Of a DNA stretch of 8,929 nucleotides, positions 5,626 through 8,929 are shown one piece after another. The stretch's first letter is position 1. Every line of letters starts with the position of its first letter. Made by a program: the position numbers and the translations under genes. Source of the DNA: Candidatus Altarchaeota archaeon (GTDB lineage: Archaea; Altiarchaeota; Altiarchaeia; JAFGQM01); contig JAFGQM010000005.1 in the NCBI GenBank assembly GCA_016935655.1, positions 1-8,929 of the forward strand, given 5' to 3'. Under the pieces are notes generated by a model, which made no database searches, had not been told where the DNA came from, and saw nothing but the letters and a program-made list of their open reading frames with translations.

Positions 5626-6477
5626 CTACTTTTTTGAATTGATGCTCCTGAATTTGGTCTCCAGCTGTATCAGCCTTTTCTCGTGGTCGACTATCAAAGC
5701 CCTGAAGGTCTCCTCGTCTATCTCCCTCTTGTAATACTTGGCCTGGGTGACCTTTATCATGTCCTTTATCTCCCCCATCTCTTTTCTCAGCCGTTCCATT
5801 TCGTCTTCCCTCGGGGGGGGTTTATTCTTCCCGGCGGACTGCTCATGATGGCGGAGCCTACGCATATAAAGGACGAAGAATAGGCCTATGATCGTCGCTA
5901 TGATGACTATGAATATCATGAGCCCGACCAACCTATCGCCTCCGGTTGCTTCCTGCGACCCGCCCTCAGATAACTTGTCAGCTAGCACCCCCCTGACAGG
6001 AGCATATTCAGGCTTGTCGATATCGGATATCACGGCATTCCTCAAAGTCTCGACGCTTACATCGTGCGTGGCTACGTTATTGTTCTCGTCCGATTCTTTT
6101 ACAAGATCGTCGGCCGACTTGTCCTGGGAGAGGTCCAGCCTGACCTTGATCTGATGGCTGCCCGTCCCGACAAACGAGGGGATGTCGTTGACTATATGCT
6201 CGTATACCTCCCCCGAAGCAATCCTTTTTTCGACCCGGTATATCCTCGGCTGGCCGGTGCTGCCAGAGACCTCTATGAAAAACGGCTTGTCCACGATCCC
6301 CCTGCCAATGTTTTTTATCTTGATTGCAAGGTCGTAGTTCTGGCCGGAGATGAGGGGATCCGGGATGGTCCTTATCGAGATTATAGCCAAATCGGGCAGA
6401 TCCGAGCCTCCTGCACTATAAGCAACCCCACTGCAAAAGACAAAACCGGTTATTAACAGTGCTAACAAGGCCTTCAT
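5626..6477 (-). CDS. CARDB-domain membrane protein with cytoplasmic coiled coil
   Basis: This 283-residue protein has a signal peptide (1-21, ALLALLITGFVFCSGVAYSA). A CARDB-type beta-sandwich covers about 28-143, recognised by PDLAIISIRTIPDPLISGQ, the IKNIGRG turn and the late motif ESDENNNVATHDV. It is joined by a spacer (about 144-182) to one membrane span (184-205), then basic residues RRLRHH and a proline linker. The tail (about 224-280) is highly charged heptad-like helix, including EMERLRKEMGEIKDMI and KREIDEETFRALIVDHEKRLIQLE, so a cytoplasmic coiled coil or short oligomerisation module. CARDB domains bind surface partners, often adhesin-like, in archaea. The layout (outside domain, one span, inside coil) resembles a receptor or a surface anchor that oligomerises inside. 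No enzyme motif is seen. It has its own promoter at 6510-6518. Confidence 0.88.
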   Translation of the reverse strand: MKALLALLITGFVFCSGVAYSAGGSDLPDLAIISIRTIPDPLISGQNYDLAIKIKNIGRGIVDKPFFIEVSGSTGQPRIYRVEKRIASGEVYEHIVNDIPSFVGTGSHQIKVRLDLSQDKSADDLVKESDENNNVATHDVSVETLRNAVISDIDKPEYAPVRGVLADKLSEGGSQEATGGDRLVGLMIFIVIIATIIGLFFVLYMRRLRHHEQSAGKNKPPPREDEMERLRKEMGEIKDMIKVTQAKYYKREIDEETFRALIVDHEKRLIQLETKFRSINSKK

Positions 6478-6509
6478 TTTAGTTGGACTGAAGTATTACC
6501 TATATGCTC

Positions 6510-6518
6510 TTAAAAATC
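6510..6518 (-). promoter_or_regulatory. TATA-like box for the CARDB gene
   Basis: The minus strand reads GATTTTTAA, centred near 6514, predicting a start near 6488 and a leader of about 10 bases. It lies just after the stop codon of the Cys-rich gene (6521), so CARDB can be transcribed separately from it. Confidence 0.45.
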
Positions 6519-6520
6519 AA

Positions 6521-7564
6521 TCACCAGTAGGTGTGGGCCAGTGCGACATTCCCCTGGCTGTCCTTCAAAAAGACTGTACCTGTGTTGTCATCCCATATCT
6601 CATTGCACGCCCAGCCCTTGCTGTCCCAGTAGAGCCGAGTGTCTGAATCGGTCCCCTTGCCCGTATAAAGGGTGACCCTCTCCTTAGACCCCAGGACAAA
6701 TCGCGGGATTGTGTATATCTTGTTGTTCTTGTTCCCGACGGTCCAGCCTGTCAAGTCGCAGTCATAGTCGCATCTGTTCCTAAATGTGACATACTCGCCG
6801 TTCAGATTGACGCAGTCATCCCCCACCCCGTCATTCTTCAGCTCGTAGATGTTTATGCAGTCCAGGCAGCTGCCCGCAGGCGTTCCGGTGGAACAGGAGC
6901 CGCAGTCCTTTGGACAAGAGGAGCAGCTCTCGCTTGCGCAGCACCCGGAGCCCATGCAGACTATCTCCTGGCACTCCCCGTCGCCGCAGCAGTTGACATT
7001 CAGGCCTTTGCAGTCCTCGCAGTTTGCCTCTGTCTCGCCGTTTTTAGTCTCACATAGCCCATCGTTGTCGCAGGACTCGCATTCACCACAGTCCTGCGCG
7101 CAATTCCCACAGTCCTCATCACCAAGACAGGTCCCATCCCCGCAAAAAGGCTCTGGTGTGGGGCAGGGGCAATCCCTGGGGCATATGGCACAGCCCTCGT
7201 CATCACCACACACACCGTCCCCGCAATACTCCTCGGGCTCAGGTAAAGGGCAGGGACCACAGTCCGCCTCACAAGCCGAACAGGACTCGCTAGGGGCGCA
7301 GGTATTATCACCGCAAACAACAGTTGATTCTGACGTGGGGGATTGGATAATCATTATTGCAACGGCTATAAGCACAATGATGATGATCGCGGAAATCAGC
7401 ATGATCTTGCTTGATATCACATGCTCCTCGAGCGTCTTATGCTTCTTGACAGTCTCCTTTGGATCTGCCGGCTCCTCAGTTGCCAGGGACTCGCGCAGGT
7501 CCTCGACAGTCTCCCCCAAAGGTTTCTCCTCATAGACCCCAGGCTCCCCTCCCTCTTCTTCCAT
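6521..7564 (-). CDS. Cys-repeat surface protein with C-terminal lamin-tail domain
   Basis: This 347-residue protein has an acidic cytoplasmic start (1-50, many Glu and Asp), a single membrane span (54-73, IMLISAIIIIVLIAVAIMII), and an outside part with 37 to 38 cysteines. Residues 84-224 hold repeats of the form CGDxxC, ExC-x2-C, DCGxC: at 84-105, 114-134, 141-162, a degenerate copy about 165-185, and an expanded copy 193-224 with extra CC pairs. The last 115 residues (233-347) match a lamin-tail (LTD) fold: NLNGEYVTFRNR, LTGWTVGN, YTIPRFVL, RVTLYTGKGTDSDTRLYW, then TVFLKDSQGNVA. Free-standing LTDs bind extracellular or DNA partners in prokaryotes; here an outside role is implied by the span. 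Disulfide packing or metal binding of the repeats is not decidable. Paired CxxC suggests metal or disulfide. It follows a small membrane gene by 38 bases. Confidence 0.88.
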   Translation of the reverse strand: MEEEGGEPGVYEEKPLGETVEDLRESLATEEPADPKETVKKHKTLEEHVISSKIMLISAIIIIVLIAVAIMIIQSPTSESTVVCGDNTCAPSESCSACEADCGPCPLPEPEEYCGDGVCGDDEGCAICPRDCPCPTPEPFCGDGTCLGDEDCGNCAQDCGECESCDNDGLCETKNGETEANCEDCKGLNVNCCGDGECQEIVCMGSGCCASESCSSCPKDCGSCSTGTPAGSCLDCINIYELKNDGVGDDCVNLNGEYVTFRNRCDYDCDLTGWTVGNKNNKIYTIPRFVLGSKERVTLYTGKGTDSDTRLYWDSKGWACNEIWDDNTGTVFLKDSQGNVALAHTYW

Positions 7565-7589
7565 TTTTATAAGGTTATTTTACAACACG

Positions 7590-7600
7590 AAAAGAAAAAG
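7590..7600 (-). terminator. T-rich run after the small membrane gene
   Basis: The minus strand reads CTTTTTCTTTT three bases after the stop codon of the small membrane gene. Archaeal transcription often ends at such U-rich runs without a hairpin. It is also about 26 to 30 bases before the Cys-rich gene's ATG at 7564, so it could instead be a poor promoter box for that gene. Both readings are inference. Confidence 0.3.
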
Positions 7601-7602
7601 TG

Positions 7603-7908
7603 TCATGGCGGCATCATGCCGCCCTTGAGGCTCTTCTCGATCCTCCTGCCCACCGTGTATCTAATGACCAGGGCAGCTATAACGCCGACTATAAGTGCTT
7701 CCACCGTGTAGATCACCATGCCCCAGGCCCCGTTGAGTATAGCTATCGCGAAAAGCGCTATAAGTGTCACGGGCATAAATATGAAGAACGAAGGCAGCCA
7801 GGGGAGGAACCTGAGAATCATCATAAGATTGCCCATGCTCTTTTGCATATCACCTAGGGCGCCAAACATGTCGATATCCCCGTCTGGGGGAGTATCCTCT
7901 TTGTCCAT
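7603..7908 (-). CDS. Small membrane protein, unknown function
   Basis: This 101-residue protein has an acidic start (MDKEDTPPDGDID), an amphipathic Met-rich stretch (14-37, MFGALGDMQKSMGNLMMILRF), two membrane spans (about 38-58 and 62-83), and a basic tail (RYTVGRRIEKSLKGG, about 83-97), giving both ends on the cytoplasmic side. No family is recognised. The Met- and Gly-rich amphipathic part could lie on the membrane surface or pair with the neighbouring slipin or surface proteins. A TATA-like AATTTATATT centred at 7934 puts the transcript start exactly at the ATG (7908), so the transcript is probably leaderless. The Cys-rich gene follows by 38 bases and may be co-transcribed unless the T-rich run between them stops transcription. 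Confidence 0.75.
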   Translation of the reverse strand: MDKEDTPPDGDIDMFGALGDMQKSMGNLMMILRFLPWLPSFFIFMPVTLIALFAIAILNGAWGMVIYTVEALIVGVIAALVIRYTVGRRIEKSLKGGMMPP

Positions 7909-7928
7909 GGGAATATTTTGGGAAGGGC

Positions 7929-7938
7929 AATATAAATT
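7929..7938 (-). promoter_or_regulatory. TATA-like box for the small membrane gene
   Basis: The minus strand reads AATTTATATT, a close match to the archaeal TATA consensus, centred at 7934. It predicts a start at 7908, the A of the ATG. It is the best-supported promoter in the window, since match and distance agree. Confidence 0.55.
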
Positions 7939-7954
7939 CAGTGCTCAGTGCTCA
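7939..7954. repeat. Tandem 7-base repeat CAGTGCT next to a promoter
   Basis: The plus strand reads CAGTGCTCAGTGCTCA, two perfect copies of CAGTGCT and a partial third. It touches the upstream side of the TATA-like box at 7929-7938, where an activator or the BRE-binding factor would contact DNA. Whether it is an operator is not known. Confidence 0.3.
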
Positions 7955-8142
7955 CACGCATCCGTAAAGTCTTACTACCCCCAGCTTCTAGTTATCTCGG
8001 AGGGATTGGGTCTGTTAAGGGCTTTCGGCTGCTATTTCTTGTAAACCTCCGACAGGGGTGGTATGACCCTCAAAGGCTTTGGGGCCCTCCCGGCCTCGCC
8101 AGAAGGATGGCGATAGTTGGGTGGGTCCGAGCTTCTTCTTCT

Positions 8143-8916
8143 CTACTCGTCCTTCTTGCCCCAATCACCAACTGCCTCAAATGCGCGCAACACCTCGAGC
8201 GGGATGGCGAATATTATGGTATTGCTCTGGTCGCTGCTCACATCGTTGATGGTCTGCAAAGTCCTTAGATGCAAAGCGCCTCGTGACTTGGCTAAAACCT
8301 TCGCCGCCTTTGTCAGGTTATCTGAGGCGACCACCTCACCTTCAGCCTTGATTATGACCGCCCTCTTCTCCCTCTCCGCCTCTGCCTGTTTGGCCATCAC
8401 CCTGACCATGTCCTGTGGAAGCTCTATGTGCTTCAAGTCGACTGAGGTCACCTTTACCCCCCATGGATCTGTAGCCTCATCAACCAGTTTCTGTATCCTG
8501 CGGGAGACCTCGTCCCTGCGGCTCAGGAGTTCGTCTAGAACGACCGATCCGACCACGTCCCTCATGGTCGTCTGTGCAACCTGGGAAGTCGCATAGTTGT
8601 AATCTTCTACCTCGATGATGGCCCTCTTGGAATCAGCGACCTTGTAGTAAACCACTGCATTGATCTTCACACTGACGTTATCCTTGGTCATGGCGTCCTG
8701 GCTCGGCACGTCCAGGGTCTTGATACGCATATCCACCTTGTGCAGGGACTGGAATATCGGGACTATGAAGTTCAGACCCGGTTGGCGGATATTGGAGAAC
8801 CTGCCAAGTGTGAACACCAGGCCGACCTCGTACTGCATGACTATCCGTATGGCTGAGAAGAGTATTATCAGTCCGAAGAATCCAAGGAATATCAACACAG
8901 CCTCTAATACAGCCAT
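8143..8916 (-). CDS. Stomatin/slipin-like SPFH-domain membrane protein
   Basis: This 257-residue protein is a slipin, a scaffold that forms rings on membranes. It has one N-terminal span (4-24, LEAVLIFLGFFGLIILFSAI), then the SPFH domain (about 26-190): QYEVGLVFTLGRF (28-40), GLNFIVPIFQSLHKVDMR (47-64), the DVPSQDAMTKDNVSVKINAVVYYKV strand pair (69-93), and PWGVKVTSVDLKHIELP (151-167). A coiled-coil helix follows, about 168-210, with QAEAEREKRAVIIKAEGE. The C-terminal motif LRTLQTINDVSSDQSNTIIFAIPLEVLRAF (217-246) is conserved in the family. Slipins usually pair with a membrane protease of the NfeD type; no NfeD is seen here, and its place would be beyond 8929 or elsewhere. The window ends 13 bases upstream of the start, so its promoter is not visible. 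Confidence 0.95.
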   Translation of the reverse strand: MAVLEAVLIFLGFFGLIILFSAIRIVMQYEVGLVFTLGRFSNIRQPGLNFIVPIFQSLHKVDMRIKTLDVPSQDAMTKDNVSVKINAVVYYKVADSKRAIIEVEDYNYATSQVAQTTMRDVVGSVVLDELLSRRDEVSRRIQKLVDEATDPWGVKVTSVDLKHIELPQDMVRVMAKQAEAEREKRAVIIKAEGEVVASDNLTKAAKVLAKSRGALHLRTLQTINDVSSDQSNTIIFAIPLEVLRAFEAVGDWGKKDE

Positions 8917-8929
8917 TTTAATAGTTTTA

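Noticed and set aside
6849..7535. A 228-codon plus-strand frame opposite the Cys-rich gene
   Set aside because: Its product is a low-complexity Ser/Gln/Pro run, the mirror of the Cys-repeat codons on the other strand. The minus strand has a membrane span and two domains.
6521..7564. Ferredoxin or iron-sulfur protein reading of the Cys repeats
   Set aside because: The spacing (CGDxxC, C-x2-C, DCGxC) does not match the C-x2-C-x2-C-x3-C pattern of 4Fe-4S ferredoxins, and the repeats face outside after a membrane span, where disulfides or metal sites are more likely.
8032..8145. TAG read as pyrrolysine in the slipin gene
   Set aside because: TAG is also the natural-looking end of the genes at 2385, 5618 and 5626, so recoding is unlikely. 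No pylT or PylS is in view, and the slipin is complete without the extension.
1..8929. CRISPR array, transposon, integrase or toxin-antitoxin module
   Set aside because: No regularly spaced repeats, no terminal inverted repeats and no transposase or recombinase motifs were seen on either strand.

Overview
The window looks archaeal. Evidence: a Y-family DNA polymerase of the Dpo4/Dbh type ending in a PCNA-binding tail, AT-rich TATA-like boxes centred about 26 to 35 bases before most isolated start codons (typical of leaderless or near-leaderless archaeal transcripts), almost no recognisable Shine-Dalgarno sequences, heavy use of AGG and ATA codons, and families such as CARDB, CBS pairs and slipin. 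The Cys-rich, CARDB and lamin-tail surface proteins recall uncultured DPANN or euryarchaeal genomes, but I cannot fix a lineage from this sequence. There is no sign of a mobile element, integrase, CRISPR array or rRNA/tRNA gene.

Layout. (1) Positions 1-2130, minus strand: a three-gene run in the order class I SAM methyltransferase, DinB/Dpo4 translesion polymerase and an MFS transporter cut by the window edge, with gaps of 21 and 22 bases and one promoter before the methyltransferase. (2) 2131-2631: a 500-base stretch holding two small genes, a 57-residue Cys/His-rich zinc-finger-like protein on the minus strand (GTG start) and a possible 38-residue ORF on the plus strand, meeting tail to tail 2 bases apart. 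(3) 2632-3120, plus strand: a soluble TPR-like protein. (4) 3121-3277: a convergent gap with a candidate 78-nt structured RNA on the minus strand and a TATA-like box at the right distance. (5) 3278-4965, minus strand: a tandem-CBS protein and a CPA-type cation/H+ antiporter 2 bases apart, almost certainly a sensor and transporter pair. (6) 5067-8916: envelope-related genes, namely an N-anchored Cys-containing exported protein (plus strand), a CARDB protein with one membrane span and a cytoplasmic coiled coil, a very Cys-rich anchored protein ending in a lamin-tail domain, a small membrane protein and a stomatin/slipin (all minus strand).

How the genes work together. The left part is housekeeping (lesion bypass, methylation, transport). 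The CBS/antiporter pair suggests ion or pH homeostasis gated by an adenosyl ligand. The right part encodes at least four proteins anchored in the membrane with their bulk or a domain outside, two of them rich in cysteines, beside a slipin that organises membrane domains. A joint role in the cell surface is inference from proximity only. The most interesting items are the unannotated zinc-finger peptide, the candidate structured RNA and the Cys-repeat/lamin-tail surface protein.
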